DNA from: RGIG3009 sp045541495 | GTDB lineage: Bacteria; Bacillota; Clostridia; Oscillospirales; Acutalibacteraceae | Direction: 5' to 3' | Length of the DNA stretch: 64,000 bases | NCBI GenBank assembly: GCA_045541495.1 | Contig: JAZQJE010000044.1 | Coordinates: 1-64,000 of the forward strand | Shown here: positions 8,451-17,827 of the stretch, piece by piece | Numbering within the stretch: the first letter of the stretch is position 1 | Layout: each line of letters starts with the position of its first letter | Notes under the pieces: model-generated | What the model was told of the DNA's origin: nothing | What the model saw: the letters and a program-made list of their open reading frames with translations, nothing else | Database searches by the model: none | Position numbers and translations under genes: made by a program

Positions 8451-9419
8451 ATGATCGAAGTGCAAAACCTCACCAAGCGGTACGGTTCACATTGCGCGGT
8501 GAACGATATCAGCTTTCGGGTAGAGGAAGGGGAGATCTTAGGTTTCCTCGGCCCCAACGGCGCCGGTAAATCCACCACTATGAACATCCTGACAGGATAC
8601 CTGTCCGCCACAGACGGCGTGGTGAAGATCAACGGCCATGACATTTTGGAAGAACCCAACGAAGCGAAAGCCAGTATCGGCTATTTGCCCGAACAACCCC
8701 CGCTGTACCTGGATATGACGGTGCGGGAATATCTGGATTTTATGTTCGACCTTAAAAAATGCAAATTTGATCGCGCCAAACACATTGCTGAGATCTGCAA
8801 ACTCATGCAGATCGAGCACGTGTACGGCCGTCTGATCAAAAACCTGTCCAAAGGTTACCGCCAGCGTGTCGGTTTTGCCCAAGCGCTCATCGGCAACCCG
8901 CCGGTACTGATTTTGGACGAGCCCACGGTGGGCCTTGATCCCAACCAGATCATCGAGATCCGCACGTTGATTAAAAACTTGGGTAAACACCACACGGTGA
9001 TCCTGTCTTCCCACATTTTGCCCGAAGTGGAAGCGGTATGCGACCGTATTGTCATCATCAACGGTGGCGAGATCGTGGCCGACTCCACGGCGGCGCAACT
9101 GTCGGATAAATATTCTTCCGACCGTCGGCTGATGGCACGTATCGTGGGCGGCGAAGCGCAGGTCACCGCTATCCTAAATCAAGTAGACGGCATTGCGGGC
9201 GTAACCTGCCTGGGCGAAAAAGAGCCGGGTATATGCGAATATGCGCTGGAACCAGCCGAGGGCACCGATTTCCGCATGGGCCTGTTTAACGCCCTCGCCA
9301 AAGGCGGCTATCCGCTGGTGGGCCTCAAATCCATGGAAATGTCCCTGGAAGAGATCTTCATTTCTCTCACTCGCGAGAAACTGCCCCAAACCACCCGTAA
9401 AGGAGGGAAACGCAAATGA
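8451..9419 (+). CDS. ABC transporter ATP-binding protein, GldA-like
   Basis: This 322-residue ATPase has Walker A GPNGAGKST, the signature LSKGYRQRVG, Walker B LILDEPTVGLDP and the switch His in ILSSHILPEVE, plus a roughly 90-residue C-terminal domain usual for ABC-2 exporters. It begins a four-gene operon: an ABC-2 permease overlaps its stop by 4 bp, then a GldG-like protein and a DUF4340-like protein. GldAFG modules are needed for gliding in Bacteroidetes, but clostridial homologues have no known substrate. The ATG follows GGAGGG. The sequence TATAAT at 8382 is a possible -10, although no well-spaced -35 is seen. Confidence 0.9.
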   Translation: MIEVQNLTKRYGSHCAVNDISFRVEEGEILGFLGPNGAGKSTTMNILTGYLSATDGVVKINGHDILEEPNEAKASIGYLPEQPPLYLDMTVREYLDFMFDLKKCKFDRAKHIAEICKLMQIEHVYGRLIKNLSKGYRQRVGFAQALIGNPPVLILDEPTVGLDPNQIIEIRTLIKNLGKHHTVILSSHILPEVEAVCDRIVIINGGEIVADSTAAQLSDKYSSDRRLMARIVGGEAQVTAILNQVDGIAGVTCLGEKEPGICEYALEPAEGTDFRMGLFNALAKGGYPLVGLKSMEMSLEEIFISLTREKLPQTTRKGGKRK

Positions 9420-10126
9420 GCGCTATTTTCAAACGTGAACTGAAAAGTTATTTCACCTCGCCCATCGGTTATCTGGTACTGGCCATGATCTTTGGTTTGA
9501 GCGGATATTTCTTCTATTTGTACAATATGGCACTCGGTGCGGCAGATTTGTCCTACGTATACAGCAATCTATTGTCTTTTTTATTGTTATTGGTACTGCC
9601 CATCTTGACCATGCGCTTGCTGAGCGACGATAAACGACAAAAGACCGATCAAGCCTTATTCACCGCTCCTACCGGTCTAACGGGGGTCGTCGTCGGTAAA
9701 TTTTTGGCGGCGTTGCTGATCTTTGCCATCGGCATTTCCATCATCTTGGTGTTTGCCATCATTATCGCGTTCCAAACCACACCCAACTGGCTACAGATCA
9801 TCGGCAACTATGTGGGTCTGTTATTGTTGGGCGGTATGATTATCGCCGTTGGTATGCTCATTTCCAGTTTGACCGAAAGTCAGTTTATTGCCGCATTGGG
9901 TACATTTTTGGCGTCGTTCTGTCTACTGATGATAGACAGTGTGGCTTCATTATTTTCCTCCAGTAAAGTGGTAGCGACAATCGTGGAATTTTTATCCATC
10001 AATACCCGTTATAACAGTTTTACCAATGGTATCATCGAATACGACGATATTCTGTTCTTCATCAGTATGCAGGTGCTGTTTTTGTTCCTGACCGTTCGTA
10101 TTCTCGACCGTAAGAGATGGAATTGA
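9416..10126 (+). CDS. ABC-2 type permease, GldF-like
   Basis: A 236-residue protein with six hydrophobic segments in the ABC-2 arrangement: an N-terminal cytoplasmic IFKRELKSYFTSPIGY motif, which is very typical of GldF-like permeases, then TM1 (GYLVLAMIFGLSGYFFY) and later helices ending before DRKRWN. It overlaps the ATPase gene by four bases and precedes the gldG-like gene by 16 bp with GAGGAGG between. It would form the membrane pore with the ATPase. Confidence 0.88.
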   Translation: MSAIFKRELKSYFTSPIGYLVLAMIFGLSGYFFYLYNMALGAADLSYVYSNLLSFLLLLVLPILTMRLLSDDKRQKTDQALFTAPTGLTGVVVGKFLAALLIFAIGISIILVFAIIIAFQTTPNWLQIIGNYVGLLLLGGMIIAVGMLISSLTESQFIAALGTFLASFCLLMIDSVASLFSSSKVVATIVEFLSINTRYNSFTNGIIEYDDILFFISMQVLFLFLTVRILDRKRWN

Positions 10127-10142
10127 GAGGAGGTACCGCTTT

Positions 10143-11753
10143 ATGAAATTCTTTACGTTCAAAAAGAAAACTTCGGAAGAAGTGGAAACGGCGGTCACCG
10201 CCGAAAAGAAACCCGCCAAACGGCTTAATTTCAAAACCAATCGCAAACTGCGTATCGGTGCTACCGCCACCGCCGTCACCGCCGCCGTGGTAGTCGTCAT
10301 CGTGTTGCTGAACGTGATCGTGGGTATCCTCAACGATCGATATCCCCTGTCTATGGACTTGACCGCCGATAAGACCTTTACCCTTTCGGAAGAAAGTCAT
10401 GCCGTGGCCGAAAAAGTGACGAAAGAGGTCACCATCACCATGTTTGCGGACAAAGACCTGTTTGAAAATCCCAACACAAGCTATTCCCAAACCGACACCT
10501 TGTTCCGCCAGTTCTATCAATTCACCAACGATTACAACAAACTGACCGACGGCAAGGTCACCACGGAATATATCGATCTGGACGCCAACCCCACTCTGGA
10601 ATCATCCTATTCCAAATACAACGTCACCGCCGGCAGCATTTTATTCCGTTGCGGTGACCAATGGCGTACCATCACGCTAAACGATCTGTATCAAGAAGAA
10701 TACGGCGACAATTATTACTATACAGGTGAATCCACCGTCTATTCGTTGGTGGAACAAAAACTGGCCACCAACATCAACGCCGTGTGCGGCGGCAAGACGA
10801 TGGTTGTCACATTCTTGACGGGCCATGGCGAAAACGAAAACTCCATGAGCGTATTGAAAGAACTATATGAGATGAACGGCTACGTGATCGAAACCACCGA
10901 TTTCTCCACCTCCACACAGATCTCACCCGATACCGGCGCTTTGGTGATCATGGCTCCCTCCAAAGATTTTTCCACTGAAGAGATCACCCGTTTGCGTGCG
11001 TGGTTGAAAAATGACGGCAAACGGGAACGGGACCTGTTTGTATATTGTAACTATGCCGCCAAATGTCCCAACTTATACGAGTTTTTGGAAGTGGATTTCG
11101 GTATCACCGTCACCGACAATCTGATCTGGGAGACCGACAGCAATAAGATCCCCATGTCCTATTACGGCAGTTATCCCTACTATCCCTTGACTTCTGTCAC
11201 TTCCACCGATCTGACCACGGAAGTGGGAACCGCCGATACCATTATCATGCCCTTAACGCTCCAATTGCTTACCGCCAAAGGCTCGGATATTACGGAATCC
11301 TCGTTGACCAACTATTCCATGGTCACCTTCCCCGATACCGCCATGTTGGTGACGACGGAAGCCATGCAAGACGAAGAAGCCACCGTGGATTCCATTGTAA
11401 AATCCAAAGCGGATGCCTATCCCGTTATCGGTATGGCGTATGCTTATGAATACGAATACGATGACAATAATGAGCGCGTGGGCAACTACGTGGTCGTCAG
11501 CGGCAGTTTCAACTTCTTGGATTATGTGACTTCGGCGCAATATGCCAACGAAGAATTGGTATTATCCCCCATCCGCACTGTTTGCAGTTTGGGTGACACC
11601 ACCGTCATTTCCGCAAAGAACCTGACGGCACAGACCGTGTCTTTCGATGCCCTTACCGCCAACGTGCTAGGCCTCGGTGTGTTCACCATCGGTGTTCCGC
11701 TGATCTTGGTGGTGTTGGCGCTGGTGGTCTTCATCAAGAGGAGGCACTTATGA
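10143..11753 (+). CDS. GldG-like ABC-associated membrane protein
   Basis: The 536-residue protein has a basic N-terminus, one membrane anchor (about residues 40-65), a long extracytoplasmic region and a second membrane helix at the C-terminus before IKRRHL. This is the layout of the GldG / ABC-type uncharacterised transport (IFT-like) family; the FADKDLFENPN, FLTGHGENE and ALVIMAPSKDFSTEE segments fit its central domain. It sits between the ABC permease and the DUF4340-like gene, which it overlaps by 4 bp. Its function is unknown; a substrate-handling partner of the ABC pair is the usual guess. Confidence 0.85.
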   Translation: MKFFTFKKKTSEEVETAVTAEKKPAKRLNFKTNRKLRIGATATAVTAAVVVVIVLLNVIVGILNDRYPLSMDLTADKTFTLSEESHAVAEKVTKEVTITMFADKDLFENPNTSYSQTDTLFRQFYQFTNDYNKLTDGKVTTEYIDLDANPTLESSYSKYNVTAGSILFRCGDQWRTITLNDLYQEEYGDNYYYTGESTVYSLVEQKLATNINAVCGGKTMVVTFLTGHGENENSMSVLKELYEMNGYVIETTDFSTSTQISPDTGALVIMAPSKDFSTEEITRLRAWLKNDGKRERDLFVYCNYAAKCPNLYEFLEVDFGITVTDNLIWETDSNKIPMSYYGSYPYYPLTSVTSTDLTTEVGTADTIIMPLTLQLLTAKGSDITESSLTNYSMVTFPDTAMLVTTEAMQDEEATVDSIVKSKADAYPVIGMAYAYEYEYDDNNERVGNYVVVSGSFNFLDYVTSAQYANEELVLSPIRTVCSLGDTTVISAKNLTAQTVSFDALTANVLGLGVFTIGVPLILVVLALVVFIKRRHL

Positions 11754-13297
11754 GTAAACGCCAACGTACCTTGTTGCTTTCCGGCGTTGCCGTGGTGGTC
11801 TTGGCGGCGTTATTGGTGGTCGTGTTGTTACTCCCCCCTCCGCAAACAGACACCGATAAAGACGGTAACACCCCCGCCGATACCTCGGTCACCCTAATAG
11901 ACAAAGCGGGTGAGGACGAGAACGACGCCGTGGCGTTGTCCAACATCACCATCACCTACAATGGCGAAACCTACACCTTGACGGCCGATAAAGACGGCGC
12001 GCTGTTGACCGACCGTTATCCCGACTTGCCCCACGATTCCACCGTTCAAAAAGAACTGAGTAGCGAACTGGAAACCATTGTGGCGGACAAATTGATCGCC
12101 GAAAAGGCGGAGACTCCCGCCGATTTCGGTTTTGACCCTGAAAAGGGAAGCAACGTCGCCGTTTCGGCCACCTATGCCGATGGTACCACCTTTGCTTTTG
12201 AACTGGGCAACGAGGCCCCCTCGGGTGACGGTATTTATCTCCGCGAAACCGGAAAAGATGCCATCTATCTGTACAACACCCATTCCGCCAATGTGTTTAT
12301 GAAGAAGGAATTTGCCTATTTATCCAAGACTCCCATTACCGCGCCTTCGGCTGAAGATACCGATGAAGCCGCCGCGGATTCTTTGGTAATCCGGGATGTG
12401 GAATTGAGCGGATCGGTACGGAAAGAGAAGATATCTTTCCATATCGCAACCGGTCAACTCAATTCCGCGGGATTGTCCACCTCAGTGTCCGGTTTCATGT
12501 TGCAAAGGCCCTATTATCGGGGTGTCCACTCGGATTCTCCGCTGATAAAGCCCGTTTTGTTCTCAGCTCTTACCGCCACCGATATTACCAAGGTGTATCC
12601 CACGGCGGAAGATCTGCAAAACTATGGACTGAATGCACCCTATTCCGCGTGCACCTTTAATTTGGCAATTCAACGCCCCAAAACCGCAACCGATGGCAAT
12701 GGCAAGGAAACCACTACCTATTCCTACTACAACGCGTTTGAATACACCGTCAAATTAGGCAATCTTAACGAAGACGGTTTGCGGTATACGGTGGTATATG
12801 CTGAAGGGAAGATGCTTCCTATTGTTTATTTGGTAGATGAAGAAAACGTGGACTGGGCGAGTACGCAATATGACGACTTGGCCGATCCGCTGTTGTTCTA
12901 CATCTATATCGGTGATGTGAGCCGCATGTCCTTCACGGTAAACGGGGAGACCAAGGTGTTCACACTAACCCATATTAAAGGTGAGACCGATCGGGATAAC
13001 AGCATGATTGTGAAGGTGGGGGATACGGTGTACGATACGAGTGAGTTTCGTAGCTTGTATCAGGATGTCATGGGCATTCTTCGTTCAGGCTCCACCACGG
13101 AAACGCCTAAGGGCGAGCCGGTATTAAAATTGAAGATCCAAACCAATACCGATACCGTCGCCGATGAAGGCATTACTATTTATCCCCATTCCGCGGCCAA
13201 ATATCTGGTTCGACACGATACGGGCGAAACCTACCTGGTCAATTCCAAAAATGTGGAAGCGTTCCTGACAATGTACAGGAACTACATCGAAAAATAA
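11750..13297 (+). CDS. DUF4340-like protein of the Gld-type ABC operon
   Basis: This 515-residue protein starts with a single hydrophobic anchor (residues about 7-27) followed by an acidic, soluble domain with repeated beta-rich segments such as ITYNGETYTLTADKDGALL and FTVNGETKVFTLTHIKGE. This matches DUF4340 proteins that follow gldG-like genes. It probably faces the outside of the membrane. No catalytic motif is visible. It is the last gene of its operon and is followed by a hairpin. Confidence 0.8.
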   Translation: MSKRQRTLLLSGVAVVVLAALLVVVLLLPPPQTDTDKDGNTPADTSVTLIDKAGEDENDAVALSNITITYNGETYTLTADKDGALLTDRYPDLPHDSTVQKELSSELETIVADKLIAEKAETPADFGFDPEKGSNVAVSATYADGTTFAFELGNEAPSGDGIYLRETGKDAIYLYNTHSANVFMKKEFAYLSKTPITAPSAEDTDEAAADSLVIRDVELSGSVRKEKISFHIATGQLNSAGLSTSVSGFMLQRPYYRGVHSDSPLIKPVLFSALTATDITKVYPTAEDLQNYGLNAPYSACTFNLAIQRPKTATDGNGKETTTYSYYNAFEYTVKLGNLNEDGLRYTVVYAEGKMLPIVYLVDEENVDWASTQYDDLADPLLFYIYIGDVSRMSFTVNGETKVFTLTHIKGETDRDNSMIVKVGDTVYDTSEFRSLYQDVMGILRSGSTTETPKGEPVLKLKIQTNTDTVADEGITIYPHSAAKYLVRHDTGETYLVNSKNVEAFLTMYRNYIEK

Positions 13298-13300
13298 GCC

Positions 13301-13334
13301 AAAACGGTTCACAACGGCAGTTGTGAACCGTTTT
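13301..13334 (+). terminator. Terminator of the Gld-type operon
   Basis: AAAACGGTTCACAAC pairs perfectly with GTTGTGAACCGTTTT around a four-base loop. The T-run is part of the stem and ends at GC. Confidence 0.8.
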
Positions 13335-13369
13335 GCAATATCAGACAAAAAAATTACAAAAAACTCCTC

Positions 13370-13398
13370 TTGTTTTCATGGTTTGTATAAAGTATAAT
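13370..13398 (+). promoter_or_regulatory. Promoter of the NusG-II/rnf gene cluster
   Basis: TTGTTT (13370-13375) and TATAAT (13393-13398) are separated by 17 bp. The region contains the repeated unit GTATAA/GTATAAC several times up to 13420. Confidence 0.55.
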
Positions 13399-13445
13399 AT
13401 AACTTATGTAAAGTATAACTTTTGGTTTCGGAAAGGAGACCGTTT

Positions 13446-13823
13446 ATGAAACTGTCCCCGTTGCGTCCTGCGGACGGGATTCTCGCCGCCGTTTGTGCGG
13501 TGGCAGCGGTGTTGCTGTTTCTGTTCTTTCGAACAGGTGGCGAAATAGGGACACAGGTCGTGGTGGAAACGGCAAGTGGTACCAGTGCCGTATACGCGCT
13601 AGATAAACCTGCCACCGTCACCGTTAACGGACAAAACGGTCTTTCTATCACATTGGAAATTGCCGACGGCAGTGTGCGTGTCATCAACAGTGACTGTCCC
13701 GACCACCTGTGCGAACACAGCGGTCGGTTATCCCGCGGGGGACAAGCGGCGGTCTGTGTGCCGGCGGGGATCACCGTGCGGGTGACAGGCGGATCCGATG
13801 CCGTAGACGGGGTGACAGCATGA
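13446..13823 (+). CDS. NusG domain II-containing membrane-anchored protein
   Basis: The 125-residue protein has an N-terminal membrane segment (about residues 12-30) and a NusG_II/KOW-like beta domain. Its CPDHLCEHSG motif carries two Cys and two His and is highly characteristic of the family. It overlaps the next gene (Gx transporter) by four bases, a pair often found directly before rnf genes. The function is unknown. The Cys/His pattern may bind a metal or redox centre, which is inference. The start at 13446 follows AAAGGAG. Confidence 0.85.
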   Translation: MKLSPLRPADGILAAVCAVAAVLLFLFFRTGGEIGTQVVVETASGTSAVYALDKPATVTVNGQNGLSITLEIADGSVRVINSDCPDHLCEHSGRLSRGGQAAVCVPAGITVRVTGGSDAVDGVTA

Positions 13824-14311
13824 AAAACGATCCTTTGCGTCGGTTAACGTCCACCGCCCTGTTGGCGGCGTTGGCCTTGGCGTTATCGTTCTTAGAAGGG
13901 TTATTACCGCCGCTTCCCATTCCCGGTGCGCGGTTGGGACTGGCCAATGTGACCGTCATGTTTGCCCTCAGCAGTATCTCTGTTCCCTGCGCCGTGGCCA
14001 TCACCGTTTTTAAAGCCATTTTTGCGTTGATGCGAGGCGGTACCGCCTTTTTTATGAGTGCCGCGGGCGGCGTGGCCGCCCTGTTGCTCATGTGGCTGCT
14101 ACGGCGGCTCTTGGGTGACCGTTTAGGCGCCGTGGGCTTAGGCATCGCAGGCGCTGTAGCGCACAATATCGGCCAATGGTGCGTAGCTTACGGATTGTTA
14201 GGTCCCGCCATGCTCTATTACGCACCGCTGTTACTATTATTGGCCATCCCCGCCGGTTGTATCACCGGTCTCACTTTGCATGTTACCACACCATATCTGA
14301 AACGTATATGA
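13820..14311 (+). CDS. Gx transporter family protein (heptaprenyl diphosphate synthase component I-like)
   Basis: A 163-residue, very hydrophobic protein with five to six membrane helices and the signature PPLPIPGARLGLANVTVMFAL. This family was named after heptaprenyl diphosphate synthase component I but looks like an S-component-type transporter. It is widely found between a NusG-II protein and rnfC. The start overlaps the preceding stop (ATGA). A link to flavin or quinone supply for Rnf is speculation. Confidence 0.82.
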   Translation: MKNDPLRRLTSTALLAALALALSFLEGLLPPLPIPGARLGLANVTVMFALSSISVPCAVAITVFKAIFALMRGGTAFFMSAAGGVAALLLMWLLRRLLGDRLGAVGLGIAGAVAHNIGQWCVAYGLLGPAMLYYAPLLLLLAIPAGCITGLTLHVTTPYLKRI

Positions 14312-14325
14312 AAGGACGTGTTTCG

Positions 14326-15633
14326 ATGGGTATTTTTGAAAGCGGCGGCGTGCACGCGCCGCACCGTAAACACACTGCCGATTGCGAAACGGTGGTCATG
14401 CCCACCCCCGAAACCATTATTTTACCGATGGCGCAACATTTGGGAACGCCCTGCACTCCCACGGTCAATGTCGGCGATCCCGTAGCAGTGGGGCAAGTGG
14501 TGGGGGACAGTGATGCTCCCATTTCCGCTCCTATTCACAGCGGTGTTTCGGGAACGGTCACGGGATTGACGGAAGTGTTGTTACCCGGCGGCCGCAAGAC
14601 CCAAGCCTTGGTTATCACTTCCGATGGGGAAGGCCGTTTGCACGAAAGCGTCCGCCCCCCCGTGGTAGAAACCTTCGATGATTTTATTGCGGCGGTGCGT
14701 GCCTGTGGTCTGGTGGGCCTCGGCGGCGCCGGTTTCCCCATGCACATCAAACTCAACCCCAAAAACAAAGACGCCATTGACACCATCATCATCAATGCTG
14801 CGGAATGTGAACCCTATATCACCACCGACTATCGGGAATGTATGGAAAACTCGTGGGATGTGGTATCGGGTGTCCAAACGGTCATGGAATTCTTGGATGC
14901 CAAACGGGTCATCATCGCCATCGAACGCAACAAACCCGCCGCTATTTCAGCATTGTCCAGCATGGCGCGCAGTGTCACGAAACCCGAACGACAGGTCACG
15001 GTGAAAAGTATGCCTGCCCGTTATCCCCAAGGCGCTGAAAAAGTGCTTATCAAGACTTGTACAGGTCGAGAAGTGCCTCCCGGTAAACTTCCCGCCGATG
15101 TGGGGTGTATCGTCATGAACATCACGTCGGTATCCGTCCTGTCCCGCTATTTAAAAACCGGCATGCCGCTCGTCTCCCGCCGTATGACTATCGACGGGTC
15201 GGCGGTGGAAAAACCCGTTAATGTGCGGGCGGTCATCGGTACCCCGGTGAAAGACGTACTGGCCTTTGCCGGCATTAAAAAACCCGTTCGTAAATTATTG
15301 ATGGGCGGCCCCATGATGGGGCAGGCTATGATGAACGACGAGTTACCCGTCCTCAAACAAAACAATGCCATTTTGGCCTTGGCGGAAGAAGATGCGGCGG
15401 ATATCCCTGCTACCACTTGTATTCGTTGCGGTCGGTGTGTGGATGCCTGTCCCATGCGGCTGATGCCCACCGCCATCACCAAAGCCTATAAAGCGGGCGA
15501 CGTGAGCGAACTGAACAGACTCAACACCATGACCTGCATGGAATGCGGTTGTTGCACCTATTCCTGTCCTGCCCACCGTCCCATTTTGCAAACCATCCGC
15601 ATGGCCAAAAGTTTTATGCGGACAGCCAAATAA
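14326..15633 (+). CDS. rnfC: Rnf complex subunit RnfC (NADH-binding, 2x[4Fe-4S])
   Basis: RnfC accepts electrons from NADH or delivers them to NAD+ in the membrane-bound ferredoxin:NAD+ oxidoreductase. The 435-residue protein has the N-terminal barrel-sandwich domain (VHAPHRKHTA, APIHSGVSGTV), the nucleotide/FMN-binding GLGGAGFPMHIKL, an SLBB-like region, and two cluster motifs, CIRCGRCVDACP and CMECGCCTYSCP. The ATG at 14326 was chosen for its spacing from AAAGGA. An in-frame ATG at 14308 overlaps the previous gene. It opens the rnfCDGEAB operon. Confidence 0.95.
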   Translation: MGIFESGGVHAPHRKHTADCETVVMPTPETIILPMAQHLGTPCTPTVNVGDPVAVGQVVGDSDAPISAPIHSGVSGTVTGLTEVLLPGGRKTQALVITSDGEGRLHESVRPPVVETFDDFIAAVRACGLVGLGGAGFPMHIKLNPKNKDAIDTIIINAAECEPYITTDYRECMENSWDVVSGVQTVMEFLDAKRVIIAIERNKPAAISALSSMARSVTKPERQVTVKSMPARYPQGAEKVLIKTCTGREVPPGKLPADVGCIVMNITSVSVLSRYLKTGMPLVSRRMTIDGSAVEKPVNVRAVIGTPVKDVLAFAGIKKPVRKLLMGGPMMGQAMMNDELPVLKQNNAILALAEEDAADIPATTCIRCGRCVDACPMRLMPTAITKAYKAGDVSELNRLNTMTCMECGCCTYSCPAHRPILQTIRMAKSFMRTAK

Positions 15634-15651
15634 CGAAAGGAGAGAGCGCAA

Positions 15652-16599
15652 GTGGAACACACTTTAATGGTGTCTTCGTCCCCGCATCTGCATTGCGGTA
15701 TGAATACCCGCGATATCATGCGCGATGTGATCATCGCCTTAATTCCCGCATTGGTAGCTTCGGTTTGGCTGTTCGGCCCCCGCGCCTTGGCTGTGGAAGT
15801 GGTCTGTGTCGCCTCTGCCATGGCGGCGGAATACCTAAGCCGCTTGGTCATGAAACGCCCCCACACGGTCGGGGATCTCTCCTGTATCGTCACGGGATTG
15901 CTGCTGGCCTTTAACCTGCCTGTCACCGTGCCGTTGTGGCAAGCGGCATTGGGCGGCGCGGTCGCCATCGCGGTGGCCAAGCAGATGTTTGGCGGATTAG
16001 GTCAAAACTTCGTCAATCCCGCCCTCGTCGGCCGCATTGTGCTGATGGGCAGTTTTCCTGCGGAAATGAACAACTGGGTACGCCCTCTTTCGTGGCTGAG
16101 CGGGACCGATGCCGTCACTTCCGCCACACCGTTGGCCATGTTGTCGGAAAACGGCGATGCCAGCGTCAATCCCCTCAATCTACTTGTCGGGTTACGGGGC
16201 GGTTGCTTGGGCGAAGTATGCGTGTTGGCGTTGTTGCTGGGCGGCCTTTATTTGATGATCCGCGGTGTTATTCGCCCGCTGATTCCCGTCACCTATATTG
16301 CTACCGTATTCATTTTCACATGGATCCTCGGGCAAAACCCTGTAGTGCATATTCTGTCCGGCGGCTTGATGTTGGGTGCCATTTTCATGGCAACCGACTA
16401 TGCCACTTGCCCTATTAACCGTACCGGCAAATTCGTGTTTGCTATTGGTTGCGGGTTGTTGACGGTTCTTATCCGTGTATACGGTTCGTTGCCCGAAGGC
16501 GTTTCCTTTGCTATTGTGATTATGAACATTCTCACCCCGTTGATTGAAAGAGTCACCCGTCCCCGTGCATTTGGCGAGGGAAAGGCGGTGCGGTCATGA
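15652..16599 (+). CDS. rnfD: Rnf complex subunit RnfD (covalent FMN)
   Basis: A 315-residue integral membrane protein with about nine helices. The motif DAVTSATPLAM contains Thr159, the expected FMN attachment residue. PHLHCGMNTRDIMRDVI at the N-terminus and GGLGQNFVNPALVGR are typical. The start is a GTG at 15652 after AAAGGAGAG. It overlaps rnfG by four bases. It belongs to the ion-translocating core of Rnf. Confidence 0.95.
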   Translation: MEHTLMVSSSPHLHCGMNTRDIMRDVIIALIPALVASVWLFGPRALAVEVVCVASAMAAEYLSRLVMKRPHTVGDLSCIVTGLLLAFNLPVTVPLWQAALGGAVAIAVAKQMFGGLGQNFVNPALVGRIVLMGSFPAEMNNWVRPLSWLSGTDAVTSATPLAMLSENGDASVNPLNLLVGLRGGCLGEVCVLALLLGGLYLMIRGVIRPLIPVTYIATVFIFTWILGQNPVVHILSGGLMLGAIFMATDYATCPINRTGKFVFAIGCGLLTVLIRVYGSLPEGVSFAIVIMNILTPLIERVTRPRAFGEGKAVRS

Positions 16600-17144
16600 A
16601 AAATGTGAAAGAGATCCTCGTTTCCGCCTTGGCTCTAACCCTGATCGCGGGTTGCGTTACCGCCGCCTTGGCGGGTACCAACGCCTTAACGGCGGGTACC
16701 ATCGCGGCCCAAACCGCCGAAGCGGAAAATGCCGCCCGTCTGCAAGTTATGGAAGCGGATACGTTTGAAAAACAAACCGATACCGACGATAGCGGTGAGT
16801 TTGTGTATTACACCGCCGTAAAAGGCGGTAACACCGTGGGTTATGTGTTCACCACCCAAGCGGTGGGTAAAAGTTCGGGCCTCACGGTCATGACGGGCAT
16901 TTCCGTCGACGGGAAAATTACCGGTGTGGTCATCACCGACGATAATGAGACCGCCGGTTATGTAAACAAGATCGAAAAAGCCGGTTTTCCCGATTCCTTT
17001 GCGGGAAAAGAAGCGACAATTTTCGAGTTAGGTAATCAGGTAGATGCTGTTTCCCAAGCCACCAAAACCTCTAAAGGTGTGTTGATGGCGGTAAACAGTG
17101 CGGTGAAACGCTATCAGATCGTAAGGGAGGAGGCGGTGCAATGA
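16596..17144 (+). CDS. rnfG: Rnf complex subunit RnfG (covalent FMN)
   Basis: The 182-residue protein has one N-terminal membrane helix and an extracytoplasmic FMN-binding domain. The attachment motif reads AVSQATKTS; Thr156 is the probable FMN site. The usual Gly before Ala-Thr is Gln here. The gene overlaps both neighbours by four bases, which implies translational coupling. Confidence 0.92.
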   Translation: MKNVKEILVSALALTLIAGCVTAALAGTNALTAGTIAAQTAEAENAARLQVMEADTFEKQTDTDDSGEFVYYTAVKGGNTVGYVFTTQAVGKSSGLTVMTGISVDGKITGVVITDDNETAGYVNKIEKAGFPDSFAGKEATIFELGNQVDAVSQATKTSKGVLMAVNSAVKRYQIVREEAVQ

Positions 17145-17827
17145 GTCGTAAATATTGGGATACCTTCTCCAAAGGTATCATCCGTGAAAACCCTGTTTTG
17201 CGGTTGGTGTTGGGCACATGTCCCACCTTAGCAGTCACCACGGCGGCCTTTAACGGATTAGGTATGGGTGCTGCCGCCACCTTCGTGCTGGTGTGCTCCA
17301 ATATCGTTATTTCCTTGCTTCGCAAATGTATTCCCGGCAAAGTGCGGTTGCCCGCTTATATCGTGGTGATCGCGGGCTTTACCACCATCGTCCAAATGTT
17401 GGTCAAAGCCTATTTGCCCGCCATCGACAGCGCCCTGGGCATCTACTTGCCGCTGATCGTGGTAAACTGCATCATTTTAGGCCGCGCCGAAGCCTTTGCA
17501 GGAAAAAACAGCGTGGGTCTGTCGGCACTGGACGGTCTGGGCATGGGCGTCGGTTTTACGGCAGCGCTGGTCATCATGGGTGGTATTCGGGAATTCCTGG
17601 GCAACGGCACCTTGTTCGGCTGGCCCGAAGGCGGTCTGATCCCGCCCATCACCATTTTTGTTCTCCCCGCGGGTGGCTTCTTCGTGTTCGGTATGCTCAT
17701 TTGGCTCACCAATCGCCTATCCACCCGTATGGAACAAAATGCCACCCGTAAAGAACTGTCTGCGGAAGTCTGCGCCGCCTGTCCCATGGCGGGCGCTTGT
17801 CACGGGGAGGTGAGCGACCATGAGTAA
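17141..17827 (+). CDS. rnfE: Rnf complex subunit RnfE
   Basis: A 228-residue membrane protein with six helices and the family motifs FSKGIIRENPVLRLVLGTCPTLA, LPLIVVNCIILGRAEAFA and GMGVGFTAALVIMG. The conserved Cys in TCPTL and NCI fit the intramembrane iron site shared with RnfA. The C-terminal tail carries a further CAACPMAGAC cluster-like stretch, which is longer than in many RnfE proteins. It overlaps rnfA by eight bases. Confidence 0.95.
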   Translation: MSRKYWDTFSKGIIRENPVLRLVLGTCPTLAVTTAAFNGLGMGAAATFVLVCSNIVISLLRKCIPGKVRLPAYIVVIAGFTTIVQMLVKAYLPAIDSALGIYLPLIVVNCIILGRAEAFAGKNSVGLSALDGLGMGVGFTAALVIMGGIREFLGNGTLFGWPEGGLIPPITIFVLPAGGFFVFGMLIWLTNRLSTRMEQNATRKELSAEVCAACPMAGACHGEVSDHE